Origin: Chitinophagales bacterium
GTDB taxonomy: Bacteria; Bacteroidota; Bacteroidia; Chitinophagales; UBA8649
Assembly (NCBI GenBank): GCA_020635975.1
Contig: JACJYT010000002.1
Coordinates: forward strand, 62,001 to 126,000
Length of the DNA: 64,000 nucleotides
Reading direction: 5' to 3'
Shown here one piece after another: positions 33,780-42,684 of this stretch. Below the pieces are notes generated by a model. That model had not been told where the DNA came from. It worked only from the letters and a program-made list of their open reading frames with translations, and made no database searches. Position 1 is the stretch's first letter; every line of letters begins with the position of its first letter. The position numbers were made by a program, and so were the translations under genes.

Positions 33780-34096
33780 GTGGTTAATTTGTGTTAAAGC
33801 TAGATGCCTTATCTAAAGCGGCTATTCGAAGGCTTGATGTAAAAATTGTTTATGTCCAGCTTGTGCTATTTAGAATTGTAGCAATAGCCATTTTCTATTT
33901 CTACTCTTAAGTTTTCAGTTCCGTGAGGATTGGAAAGGTAAAGAGCTAAGCTTTGAGCGATTTCTTTAAAATTAGCGCTTTAGCCTTATTAGTAGGGGCT
34001 ACTTTTTAGTTCGTGTATGAAGATAAGGATTTAACTAAATGTTTATTTGAAAATGATTAGGAGTTGTGGGGGGCTGGGTAGTGTTCTATAAAGTCA
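33780..34096. other. non-coding spacer with a short protein-like remnant
   Basis: No gene is clear between the moxR promoter and parE. One minus-strand stretch without a start codon (33979-33866) reads like a decayed C-terminus: it includes EIAQSLALYLSNPHG and ends in NGYCYNSK before a TAG. A leftover from an older gene is possible. Otherwise I see nothing here. Confidence 0.35.
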
Positions 34097-34399
34097 TTAT
34101 TTTTCTTTGATTCTGTTCTTTAAATCCATTCTGCCATGCAGAATTCTTGTGATTTCTATATAGTCCGAATTTAAAGTTCTATAGAAGATGATGTGCCTAT
34201 TTGATCTTAAACCGAGGAGATGCTCGGATATTCCTTCATATTTCTGACCCAAATCCGGATTTTTGGCAATTTCTTCACAACTAGATAGCAACTCCAAATA
34301 ATAAAGGTCCGCTTGGTTTTCTGACCAAACTTCAAAAGTGTATTCCCAAATTTTAGATAAATCGTCAACTGCTTTGTTGGTCAACTTATACTTAGCCAT
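34097..34399 (-). CDS. parE: ParE/RelE family toxin
   Basis: A 100-residue toxin of the RelE/ParE fold. KLTNKAVDDLSKIWEYTFE, the central NPDLGQKYEG, and the C-terminal LGLRSNRHIIFYR and EITRILHGRMD are typical of ParE, which poisons DNA gyrase. It overlaps its antitoxin gene by eight bases, as usual for such pairs. The module lies in a small accessory patch between the Bat operon and nadE. Confidence 0.92.
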   Translation of the reverse strand: MAKYKLTNKAVDDLSKIWEYTFEVWSENQADLYYLELLSSCEEIAKNPDLGQKYEGISEHLLGLRSNRHIIFYRTLNSDYIEITRILHGRMDLKNRIKEK

Positions 34400-34643
34400 T
34401 AGAAGCTTTTTTAGACTTTAGCATTTCAAGATGTTTCTTCGGCTCAAAATCATGAGCTATTTCACTATCGACTCCCTCCTGAATTGCTTTCTTCAAAGCA
34501 ATGACCTTGCTTTCTTCCTCTTCTAACAATCTCAAACCTGCACGAATGACCTCACTTACGTTCTTATATCTGCCTTCGCGTATGCTACTTTGAACGAACT
34601 GATCGAAATAATTGCCTAATGATATGGATGTGTTTTTTGACAT
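34392..34643 (-). CDS. parD: ParD family antitoxin
   Basis: An 83-residue antitoxin from the ATG at 34643. The N-terminal ribbon-helix-helix domain (NTSISLGNYFDQFVQSSIRE, then RYKNVSEVIRAGLRLLEEEE) binds DNA and represses its own promoter. The helical C-terminus wraps and neutralises ParE. The frame is open upstream to a TTG at 34712, but the promoter (34669-34662) lies in that part, so the ATG is preferred. Confidence 0.92.
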   Translation of the reverse strand: MSKNTSISLGNYFDQFVQSSIREGRYKNVSEVIRAGLRLLEEEESKVIALKKAIQEGVDSEIAHDFEPKKHLEMLKSKKASNG

Positions 34644-34661
34644 TGGAATACTTGTTTTATC

Positions 34662-34683
34662 CAAAAATACCAAAAATTGGTAT
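34662..34683 (-). promoter_or_regulatory. parDE promoter and likely operator
   Basis: The minus-strand -7 box TATTTTTG (34669-34662) meets the inverted repeat ATACCAA-AAA-TTGGTAT (34667-34683). A ribbon-helix-helix ParD dimer bound to this repeat would block the promoter. The arms are perfect. Confidence 0.6.
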
Positions 34684-34854
34684 AAAATGCAAATTTCACA
34701 AATTGTTTGCAACGTTAGGCTAGCCGCCGAAGCGATTAACTTTATTATTTAGTTTTAAAGATAATGTTTTTCTTGTATTCATGGTTTAGATATAGAAGCA
34801 GGAGTGGAGCTATGGTGTGTTAGGTGTTGTTAGAAAACTTGTTTTCGGCTCATT

Positions 34855-35292
34855 TTATCTAAGATGATACTCTATAGGAATAAAACATTTCCTGTGATCC
34901 TTAGGGTCAATAAATGCAATGTGTGTGGAGTAAAGTTTTAAATATGAGTGTTCAATTGAATGAAAATGAAATGAGCTTTTCGCATTATCAAGTTCAAATT
35001 CAAATGTATACTTAATTGCAGTTTGCTCTCCCTTGCTGAAATTAGCTATAGTAAAATTCCCTGGCTCAATTTTAACTAACTTAGAAAACACTTTACTACC
35101 ATTTATAACCAGCCTTAGGGATTGTCTGATTTGATAGAAGCGAATAAGTGATATAACTAGAGTAATGCTGCCAAACAATAGTGATAATGGGAAATTCACT
35201 TGATACAAGTGGAAAACAGCTAAAATTAGAGTAACAATACTCCACTGACCCATCGAGCTTCTTACGAATAGCCTACCTATTAATTTAATCAT
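34855..35292 (-). CDS. hypothetical membrane protein, 145 aa
   Basis: Not recognised. Two membrane helices lie close together (about 18-33 and 36-52), followed by a soluble domain of about 90 residues with strand-like segments (NFTIANFSKGEQTAIKYTF), somewhat like DUF3592 proteins. No catalytic motif is seen. It is flanked by short AT-rich spacers in the accessory patch with parDE, and is probably not part of an operon. Confidence 0.55.
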   Translation of the reverse strand: MIKLIGRLFVRSSMGQWSIVTLILAVFHLYQVNFPLSLLFGSITLVISLIRFYQIRQSLRLVINGSKVFSKLVKIEPGNFTIANFSKGEQTAIKYTFEFELDNAKSSFHFHSIEHSYLKLYSTHIAFIDPKDHRKCFIPIEYHLR

Positions 35293-35466
35293 TTAATATG
35301 CTCTGGTATGTTTTCTAACGTGCGAATATAAACCGTGTCCATTTATTAGGACGTGGTCTATATTCCCACTTTATCATAAAGATAAGAACACAATTAAATT
35401 TTTTACTATTTAAAGGTAAAACTTGTTCAGAGAAAAGAACTAGCCTCTAGTTAGACTTTTAAATTC

Positions 35467-37101
35467 CTAACCCAAATACTTGGCAACTATGGGCATTCTT
35501 CTTCCCATACCAAAGGCCTTTGGAGAAACTCGAAGCACCGGGGCCATTTGGTGGCGCTTCCATTCGCTCATGTTCACTAAGCGCAATACTCTGTTTACCA
35601 AAGCTTCGTCGAAACCAAGGGCTATAATTTCTTTCGGACCTAAACGCTCTTCTATATAATGAAATAACACCGCATCTAAGATATCGTAGTCCGGCAAGGA
35701 GTCGCTGTCTTTTTGGTTGGGGCGTAACTCGGCAGATGGGGCTTTGGTAATTATATTATTCGGAATAATTTCTCTCTCTCTATTGATATACCTAGCCAGT
35801 TCGTAAACTTGTCCTTTATATAAATCGCCAATTACAGAAAGTCCTCCACACATATCGCCATAAAGTGTACCGTAACCAACAGCCGCCTCACTTTTATTGG
35901 TAGTGTTTAACAAGATGTATCCCAACTTATTCGATAAGGCCATTAGTGTGAGTCCGCGAAGTCTAGCTTGTATGTTCTCTTCGGTTACATCTTCGCTCTT
36001 CCCTTCAAAGTGTTGCTTTAAGTTGTCCTCTACGCTGTAATACATATCTTTAATAGGCACTATTTTGTAGGGCGCTTTTAAGTTTTCGACCATAATTACC
36101 GAATCTTCTACAGAATGATCGCTACTATATTGCGAAGGCATTAAAACAGAAAGTACATTTTCTGCACCTAAGGCTTCGCTTGCTAAAGCTAGAACTAAGG
36201 CAGAGTCAATTCCTCCAGATAAACCTAATATTGCTTTCTTAAAACCCAACTTAGAAAAGTACTGGCGAATGCCACTTACTAAAGCAAGGTGTATTCTTTC
36301 CATTTTACTCACTTCTTGCTCTATGGGCAGCAGACTATTCATTTCTTCAGTATCCAATATTTCCATGCACTCTTCGAAATAAGGAAGCTCGGCTATTATG
36401 TCGCCTTTGGCATTGGCCGCCAAAGAACCTCCATCGAAAATAAGCTCGGTTTGTGCCCCCACATGATTGGCATAAAACAAAGGAATACCATAACGTTTGC
36501 AATTAGCTTTTACAATTTCCTTTCTAGTTTCTGCTTGCTTGTAAGAGAAAGGAGAAGCCGATAAGTTTAAGATAAAATCGGGCTGTTCTTTTATCAATAT
36601 GTCCATTGGACAAATATCATACAAGGGATTTTCGTTGCCTATGTTCCAAATATCTTCGCAAATGGTTACCGCAATTTTTTGATTTTTATAGCTTACCGTT
36701 TTAAACTCTTTGTTAGGTTCGAAATAACGATATTCATCAAAGACATCGTAGGTGGGTAGTAGCGCTTTATGACAAACAGCAAGAACTTCTCCACCTGCAA
36801 TAAAATAGGCAGAATTGTACAAGTCTTTGCCTTCTGCTTTTTCATTTACACTCGGACTCCCAACTACTGCAGCAATATTTTTTGTAAGTGGTTTTATCCT
36901 TTCAATTAAATCTTCGCATTTTTTGATGAAGTCGGAAAATTCTAAAAAATCTCTAGGCGGATAGCCACAAACCGCCAATTCTCCGAAAAGAACTAAATCT
37001 GCTCCTTCTTTCTCGGCATCTTCTATGGCTTCTTTGATTTTTGCAAAGTTGTTTTCAAAATGTCCGATGTGGTAGTTTAATTGGGCTATTGCTATTTTCA
37101 T
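35467..37101 (-). CDS. nadE: glutamine-dependent NAD+ synthetase
   Basis: Makes NAD from nicotinic acid adenine dinucleotide, ATP and glutamine. Residues 1-260 are a nitrilase-like glutaminase domain (GELAVCGYPPRDFLE, VTICEDIWN with the catalytic Cys, LNLSASPF). The synthetase domain follows, with the ATP loop LGLSGGIDSAL at about 290. TTNKSEAAVGYGTLYGD is also typical. The 544-residue length suits the two-domain form. In flavobacteria nadE often lies beside gldB, as it does here. Confidence 0.96.
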   Translation of the reverse strand: MKIAIAQLNYHIGHFENNFAKIKEAIEDAEKEGADLVLFGELAVCGYPPRDFLEFSDFIKKCEDLIERIKPLTKNIAAVVGSPSVNEKAEGKDLYNSAYFIAGGEVLAVCHKALLPTYDVFDEYRYFEPNKEFKTVSYKNQKIAVTICEDIWNIGNENPLYDICPMDILIKEQPDFILNLSASPFSYKQAETRKEIVKANCKRYGIPLFYANHVGAQTELIFDGGSLAANAKGDIIAELPYFEECMEILDTEEMNSLLPIEQEVSKMERIHLALVSGIRQYFSKLGFKKAILGLSGGIDSALVLALASEALGAENVLSVLMPSQYSSDHSVEDSVIMVENLKAPYKIVPIKDMYYSVEDNLKQHFEGKSEDVTEENIQARLRGLTLMALSNKLGYILLNTTNKSEAAVGYGTLYGDMCGGLSVIGDLYKGQVYELARYINREREIIPNNIITKAPSAELRPNQKDSDSLPDYDILDAVLFHYIEERLGPKEIIALGFDEALVNRVLRLVNMSEWKRHQMAPVLRVSPKAFGMGRRMPIVAKYLG

Positions 37102-37140
37102 TCGAAGCTTGGCTAGATTAAAATAAAGGTAGTTTGCTTT

Positions 37141-37851
37141 CTAAAACATGATCCCTGTAGTTAAATTAACCACACGAAGAACCGTTCTCTTATCATCACC
37201 ATCTTTGAGTATGTTTACAAAGCCATTGTTAAAAGATAACTCTACTAAAAGAGCAGTTTTATCGCTTATAGTATACTCAAAACCTCCACCTACTTTGAGA
37301 CTGGCATTGTAAAAACCAGATTTTAAATCGAAAGGACTTAGTTTCTTATTAATAGATTCGTTATCGAAAGTAGAGCCATCAATTGTTAGTCGAGAACGCA
37401 CTCTAAAGGAGTTTACAAAGCCGAACTCGCCAAAGTATTTGAAATAACCAATTTCATTGCTCTTTAATTTAAAACAGATTGGAATATCTACATAGGTAAA
37501 CTTATAGATTTCTTTTTGATTGGCTACTAAGCCATTTACCACATTAAAGCCAGTTGAATCATTGATGGCGTTTTCATAAACATTTTCTATGGCTGGAGAA
37601 TTGCTTCTTGAGGCTCTTAAATGACTTACTTCAAGTCCACTAGCCAAGGCATAATTCTTGTTGAAATAGTATTCGCCTATTAGGCCGTAATTGAAGGCAT
37701 AGCCCACTTTTGTATTGGCAATATCGGTATTGTCAGAATTCATAAAGGAAATCCCATTCGTGAATTCTAAGCCAAATCTAAATTTCTTGTTCTGAGAAAA
37801 AGAATTTGTTATAAAACTTAAAAAAGCCAGTACTACAATAATTTTTTTCAT
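37141..37851 (-). CDS. outer membrane beta-barrel protein
   Basis: A 236-residue protein with a signal peptide (ending SFSQ) and alternating strand pattern, as in the PorT-like / outer-membrane beta-barrel family of Bacteroidota. Visible strands include FRFGLEFTNGISF, YGLIGEYYFN and ALASGLEVSHL, and the protein ends in VVNLTTGIMF, a typical terminal barrel strand with aromatic end. Its function is not evident. It is divergent from gldB, with 18 bases between. Confidence 0.78.
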   Translation of the reverse strand: MKKIIVVLAFLSFITNSFSQNKKFRFGLEFTNGISFMNSDNTDIANTKVGYAFNYGLIGEYYFNKNYALASGLEVSHLRASRSNSPAIENVYENAINDSTGFNVVNGLVANQKEIYKFTYVDIPICFKLKSNEIGYFKYFGEFGFVNSFRVRSRLTIDGSTFDNESINKKLSPFDLKSGFYNASLKVGGGFEYTISDKTALLVELSFNNGFVNILKDGDDKRTVLRVVNLTTGIMF

Positions 37852-37869
37852 TCTAATGGTTTATTTTGC

Positions 37870-38913
37870 ATGAATATGAGAAAATACCTTTATTTCATAC
37901 CATTACTCGGACTGCTAATTTTGTTTCCTTCTTGTAATTGGTTCAACAAAAATACGAAAAAGATAGATGTTTCTGGCATTGAATTCAATTTGGAATTAGA
38001 TCGTTTCGATAATGATTTCTTTGCTTGCGATACCAATCAAATTTATGCAAGCTTAGCAGAAATCCGCGAAAAGGACAGTCTTTTCTTCGATTTTTATACC
38101 ATAAACGTTATGCGCTTCGGAAAAATTGCCGATACCACTAATGCCACTATGCTAGATTTGCACCACTTCTTTACCAACCCTTATGTGCTAGGCTTAAAGG
38201 ATACCGTAGATTATCGCTTTGGAGATTGTAGCGAATTAGAGGATGAATTGGAATTGGCACTCAAACATTTCAAATATTATTTTCCAAAGAAGCAAATCCC
38301 TCAATTTAAAACGATGATTAGCGAGTTTGGCTATAATGTGGTGGCTTTAGATAGCGCTTATATCGCGATATCTTTAGACATGTATTTAGGTAAAGACTAT
38401 CCTTATTACGGAAGTTTTGATTTTCCTTACTATGTTATCCAACGCTTTGAAAAGGACTTTATGGTTCCCAATGCCATGGAAGTGCTTTATAATAGCTACT
38501 ATGCCCCAGATGAATTGGCTGAGACGGATGCCCTCATTCATGCCATGATAGAAAAAGGAAAATGCCTCTACTTTATGGAGTCAATGCAGCCAGAAAAAGA
38601 AAAACATTTTTTAATTGGTTATAGTAAAGAGCAATATGATTGGTGCGTGAGTGAAGAAGCGGAAATTTGGAAGTTTTACAACGAACACGACCTCTTTTAC
38701 TCGAGAAACTATATGGAGCATACGCGCCATTTGGGTCCTGGACCCATGACCCCAGGAATGCCCGAGCAAGCGCCAGGAAATGTTGGTTCTTGGGTGGGAT
38801 GGCAAATTGTAAGTCAGTTTATGGAGAACAACTCGGAAGAAATGAGTTTAGAAGAAATGATTAATTTGGATCCTGCCACTATCTTGGCAAAAAGTAAATA
38901 CAAACCTAAATAA
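37870..38913 (+). CDS. gldB: gliding motility lipoprotein GldB
   Basis: A lipoprotein of 347 residues with its lipobox at FPSC22. Family phrases ISGIEFNLELDRFDNDFF-like (here VSGIEFNLELDRFDNDFF) and the late VGSWVGWQIVSQFMENN are typical of GldB. The protein is needed for gliding and T9SS-linked surface motility in Flavobacterium; it is also found in non-gliding relatives. It follows nadE and the barrel gene, as often seen, but gldC is not next to it here. ligA follows eight bases later. Confidence 0.9.
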   Translation: MNMRKYLYFIPLLGLLILFPSCNWFNKNTKKIDVSGIEFNLELDRFDNDFFACDTNQIYASLAEIREKDSLFFDFYTINVMRFGKIADTTNATMLDLHHFFTNPYVLGLKDTVDYRFGDCSELEDELELALKHFKYYFPKKQIPQFKTMISEFGYNVVALDSAYIAISLDMYLGKDYPYYGSFDFPYYVIQRFEKDFMVPNAMEVLYNSYYAPDELAETDALIHAMIEKGKCLYFMESMQPEKEKHFLIGYSKEQYDWCVSEEAEIWKFYNEHDLFYSRNYMEHTRHLGPGPMTPGMPEQAPGNVGSWVGWQIVSQFMENNSEEMSLEEMINLDPATILAKSKYKPK

Positions 38914-38921
38914 GAGCGCTA

Positions 38922-41045
38922 ATGGCTTTGGAAGAAACTAAAGAAATGGATTGGAACGAGGAGGAAATGCAAGTGCAGACGGATAATCTGCTCTACAAAC
39001 AACTAGTAAAAGAGGATATTCCGGCTTTAAGAGATTTATTGCGTTATCACGATTGGAAATATTATGTTCAATCGGAACCGAGTATTTCGGATATGGAATA
39101 CGATAAATTATTTAAGGCTTTAGCTGCCTTAGAACTTGCTAATCCCGATTATGCTAGTGCGGATTCCCCAACGCAAAAAGTTGCTCAAGTGCTCTCTAAT
39201 GATTTTGCAAGCGTAGCGCATACCATACCTATGCTTTCTTTAAGTAATTCGTACAATATTGAAGATTTGCTCGCTTTTGACGAATCTCTAAGAAAGCTTT
39301 CTAACAGAGAGGATTTAAAGTATTGCGTTGAACCAAAATTCGATGGGGCTAGCATTGCTTTGGTCTACGAGAACGACCTATTAGTTCGGGCAGCAACACG
39401 TGGAGATGGCACCATGGGCGAAGAAATCACGATGAATGCTAAAAGGATTAAGGGCCTCCCTTTAAAAGTGAACTTTTCGAAATATGGTATTTATAAAGTG
39501 GAATTACGAGGAGAAGTAGTAATAGAAAACAAGGCCTTCGACAAGATGAATGCAGAAAGGGAAGCTGCTGGACTTAAAGTTTTTCAAAATTCAAGAAATA
39601 CTGCTTCGGGTTCCTTGCGAATGAAAGACCCAGAAGAAGTGGCTAAGAGAAATTTGGAGGCTTTTATCTATCAAATTGGTTATGCTGCCGATCAAGAGGG
39701 CAATGAGTTATTAGGCACTAAGTTCTTGTCGCATTTCGATAATATCAACTTATTGGCGGAACTTGGATTTCAAGTGCCAAAAGAAGAAAAGACTTTAGTA
39801 AATAGCATTGCCGAGGTAATGCGTTTTATTGAGTTTTGGGGAGAAAAAAGAGATAGCTACAACTACGAAATTGATGGTATGGTGGTGAAGCTAAATGATT
39901 TACAATTGCAAAATGCCATGGGCAGCACGGCGCATCATCCACGTTGGGCAATTGCATATAAGTTCAAAGCTCGACAAGCAACTACTAAACTTATAAATAT
40001 AGATTATCAAGTTGGAAGAACCGGCGCGGTAACTCCTGTTGCTAAATTAGAACCGGTTCGTTTGGCTGGAGTAAGGGTTTCTTCTGTATCGCTGCACAAT
40101 GCCGATTTTATTCAAGAGAGAGACATCCGTATAGGGGATTATGTGAAAGTGGAACGAGCAGGAGATGTTATTCCTTATATTGCTGGAGTAGATTTGGCAA
40201 GAAGGGGCGATGTAGAACAGGTGGTTTTTCCTAGCACGTGTCCTTCTTGTAGTTCCAAGCTTATTCGACCAGAAGGAGAAGCGGTTTGGCGTTGCGAAAA
40301 TGCCGAATGTCCAGCACAGGCAGAAGAGAGAATTATTCATTTTGTTTCTAAGGGCGCAATGGATATAGATGGCTTGGGAAGAGATATTGTGAAGCGTTTT
40401 ATGAATGAAGGGCTTTTAACTAGTTTAGAAGATATCTATCGCTTAGATTACGATAAGATTTTGGCCTTAGAAGGTTGGAAGGAAAAGTCGCTTGCGAACT
40501 TAAAAAGTGGGATAGCAAATTCAAAGAAGCAAGCAATTTGGCGTTTAATTGTTGGTCTAGGAATTCGACATATTGGTAGTGCCACCGCGAAAACTCTAGA
40601 GAAAAAAATTCAAGACCTCAGTGAGTTAAGTCGTTGGACAGTAGGAGAACTCTCCGAACTAGAAGATGTTGGTCCGAAGGTAGCCGACAGCATAGCCACC
40701 TTCTTTAGCAACGAGGCTAATCAGCAACTTATAGAGAGTTTTAGAGCACTAGGTTTGAAGGTTCAAAAAACGGCAGAAGACAATGTGCTTACAAGTACTA
40801 AGTTGGAGGGCTTAACATTTTTATTTACTGGAACGCTTACCAAATTTTCTAGAGATAAAGCCAAGGATTTGGTAGAAGAACATGGCGGCAAAAATCTAAG
40901 TGGGGTTAGTGAAAAATTGAATTACTTAGTTGCAGGCGAAAAAGCGGGATCTAAGCTAACAAAGGCAGAGAAAATAAATGAAAAAGCTGGCGAAGAACGT
41001 GTTAAAATAATTACGGAAGACGATTTTCTAGCCTTGATTGCGTAA
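38922..41045 (+). CDS. ligA: NAD-dependent DNA ligase LigA
   Basis: Seals nicks in DNA using NAD+. The adenylated lysine is Lys139 in VEPKFDGAS. The zinc finger is the four-Cys cluster CPSCSSKL...CENAECPAQ, the helix-hairpin-helix repeats follow (LGIRHIGSATAKTLE, LEDVGPKVADSI), and the BRCT domain closes the protein (from LEGLTFLFTGTL). At 707 residues it is slightly long, with an acidic N-terminal extension of about 22 residues (ETKEMDWNEEEMQ). It follows gldB closely. Confidence 0.97.
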   Translation: MALEETKEMDWNEEEMQVQTDNLLYKQLVKEDIPALRDLLRYHDWKYYVQSEPSISDMEYDKLFKALAALELANPDYASADSPTQKVAQVLSNDFASVAHTIPMLSLSNSYNIEDLLAFDESLRKLSNREDLKYCVEPKFDGASIALVYENDLLVRAATRGDGTMGEEITMNAKRIKGLPLKVNFSKYGIYKVELRGEVVIENKAFDKMNAEREAAGLKVFQNSRNTASGSLRMKDPEEVAKRNLEAFIYQIGYAADQEGNELLGTKFLSHFDNINLLAELGFQVPKEEKTLVNSIAEVMRFIEFWGEKRDSYNYEIDGMVVKLNDLQLQNAMGSTAHHPRWAIAYKFKARQATTKLINIDYQVGRTGAVTPVAKLEPVRLAGVRVSSVSLHNADFIQERDIRIGDYVKVERAGDVIPYIAGVDLARRGDVEQVVFPSTCPSCSSKLIRPEGEAVWRCENAECPAQAEERIIHFVSKGAMDIDGLGRDIVKRFMNEGLLTSLEDIYRLDYDKILALEGWKEKSLANLKSGIANSKKQAIWRLIVGLGIRHIGSATAKTLEKKIQDLSELSRWTVGELSELEDVGPKVADSIATFFSNEANQQLIESFRALGLKVQKTAEDNVLTSTKLEGLTFLFTGTLTKFSRDKAKDLVEEHGGKNLSGVSEKLNYLVAGEKAGSKLTKAEKINEKAGEERVKIITEDDFLALIA

Positions 41046-41072
41046 TTTTAGGCTAGCTGATAAAAAAATTAA

Positions 41073-42053
41073 ATGGAAAAAGGACATAGCACCTATTACA
41101 AGGAAGTTCTGAAAAAGTATTTTTCAAAGGAAGAATTAAAAGAATTGCATGCCTATTCTGATTGGAGGGCATTATGGGAGGTAGTCTATACTTGGTTATG
41201 GATAAGCTTTGCTTTTGCTTTGGTTTACTTTTTTCCAAATGTTTTTACTGTTGTTCTAGCTCTCTTTATTATTGGCGGTAAGCAACTTGCTTGTGCTATT
41301 ATCATGCACGATACAGGGCATAACTCTTTGTTTAAGTCGGCAAAACTGAACCATTTTTTTGGCAATTTTTTTGGAGCTTACCCTATTTTTATGAATATGC
41401 CTGCCTATGGGAAGTACCATTTGCAGCATCATTTACATACTGGTTTAGAAGACGATCCGGATACCAATTTAACTAAGGGTTATCCTGCAAGTAAATCGAG
41501 TATGACTAGAAAGTTGTTGCGCGATTTGTTGGGTTTGACGGGTTTGAAAGGATTTGTCGGCTTACTATTAATGCATGCTGGATACATCCAATTTGAGTTA
41601 GGAGGTAGAGTGGTTAAGCTAGACCAGAGTGGAATGACTATTTTTAAAAGAATCCGACTTTTCATTAAAAATTTTTCGGGTCCACTTTTTTCGAACCTAG
41701 TGATATTTTTAGTGTGTTTTGCTCTTGCTAAGCCCTTACTTTACTTACTATGGATAGGCGCTTTTTTTACAACATTTTACTTTTGTATCAGAATTAGAGC
41801 CATAACCGAACACAGCGTGGTGCCCGACGAGCGAAATCCACTTTTAAATACTCGAACCACGCAAGCAAATTTTGTTGAGAAGCTATTGTTTGCTCCTTTA
41901 AACGTAAATTATCATGTAGAGCACCACTTAATTATGAGTGTTCCTTGTTACTTACTTCCAAAGATGCATAAGATGCTGGTTGATAAAGGCTTCTACAAAG
42001 ATGCCCTTCATGCAGATGGCTATTGGCAGGTGTTTAAAACGGCTTTGAGTTGA
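41073..42053 (+). CDS. fatty acid desaturase family protein
   Basis: A membrane di-iron desaturase of 326 residues with hydrophobic segments at about 45-75 and 195-230. The three histidine boxes are MHDTGHNSLF, HLQHHLH and YHVEHHLIM. It introduces a double bond or hydroxyl in an acyl chain or related lipid. The substrate is unknown. It lies 27 bases after ligA, but the products are not functionally linked. Confidence 0.88.
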   Translation: MEKGHSTYYKEVLKKYFSKEELKELHAYSDWRALWEVVYTWLWISFAFALVYFFPNVFTVVLALFIIGGKQLACAIIMHDTGHNSLFKSAKLNHFFGNFFGAYPIFMNMPAYGKYHLQHHLHTGLEDDPDTNLTKGYPASKSSMTRKLLRDLLGLTGLKGFVGLLLMHAGYIQFELGGRVVKLDQSGMTIFKRIRLFIKNFSGPLFSNLVIFLVCFALAKPLLYLLWIGAFFTTFYFCIRIRAITEHSVVPDERNPLLNTRTTQANFVEKLLFAPLNVNYHVEHHLIMSVPCYLLPKMHKMLVDKGFYKDALHADGYWQVFKTALS

Positions 42054-42059
42054 AATTAG

Positions 42060-42160
42060 TATTGAGATGTGAGAATTGAGAAGTGAGAATTGAGATGTGA
42101 GAAAGCCCCATCCCTAACCCTTCCCTGGGGGAGAAGGGAACGAAATAGTAGTCAAAATTA
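42060..42160. repeat. intergenic repeat, copy 1
   Basis: A unit made of tandem GAGATGTGAGAA / GAGAATTGAGAA-like motifs, then CATCCCTAACCCTTCCC and GGGGGAGAAGGGAAC, then GTAGTCAAAATTA. It matches copy 2 at 42425-42532 over its full length with small changes. The stretch holds no gene. Confidence 0.75.
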
Positions 42161-42165
42161 TCCCT

Positions 42166-42198
42166 CAGCAGGGTCTCTTGAAAAGGACCCTGATGCTG
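42166..42198. repeat. hairpin CAGCAGGGTC ... GACCCTGATGCTG
   Basis: CAGCAGGGTC and GACCCTG...CTG form an imperfect inverted repeat around a purine-rich loop. A similar GCAGGGT/ACCCTGC hairpin occurs at 42388-42413, just before repeat copy 2. Confidence 0.6.
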
Positions 42199-42387
42199 AT
42201 TAGAAACAGTTGCTAATTGGAAACTAAGAAAGAATAAATGAATTACTCTCTGCAATGTTCTAGAGCTACTTTTAGGAAATGACTACACCTGCTATTCTTA
42301 ATAAGAAAGGAGCAATTACTTTATCCCTTTTACATGTTTTGAGTGCTTAAACTTAATAGAAACTAAGGATTTCTGTATTCAATAGTT

Positions 42388-42413
42388 GCAGGGTACTCAA
42401 GGAGAGACCCTGC
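42388..42413. repeat. hairpin GCAGGGT ... ACCCTGC
   Basis: A perfect 7-bp inverted repeat around a 12-base loop. It is related in sequence to the hairpin at 42166-42198, so the repeat unit seems to include this element as well. Confidence 0.6.
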
Positions 42414-42424
42414 GCGGGGAAAGT

Positions 42425-42532
42425 ATTGAGATGTGAGAATTTAGAAGTGAGAATTGAGATGTGAGATGTGAGAAAGTCACATCCATAGCCCTTCCCCGGG
42501 GGAGAAAGGAACAAAATGGAGGTCAAAATTTA
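42425..42532. repeat. intergenic repeat, copy 2
   Basis: Second copy of the 42060-42160 unit, with one extra GAGATGT step and GCCCTTCCCCGGGGGAGAAA in place of the copy 1 sequence. A related motif in the opposite orientation (TCCCTCTCTGAGGAGAGGG, then TTGGGGAGAGG) lies at about 42561-42595. Confidence 0.75.
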
Positions 42533-42684
42533 ATCAGAGTGGAAATACCTAACGATAACAGCTCCCTCTCTGAGGAGAGGGTTGGGGAGAGGCTAAGCCA
42601 GCCTAATTCAAAACTGCGCCTTAGCGTCTCCGCGCGAGATTAATTTGTGTGGAGATATAAGATGTAAGACATAAGACTCTTTTC

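Noticed and set aside
42060..42532. CRISPR-like array from the repeated units
   Set aside because: Only two long copies, 370 bases apart, with tandem micro-steps inside; no regular short repeat-spacer pattern and no cas genes.
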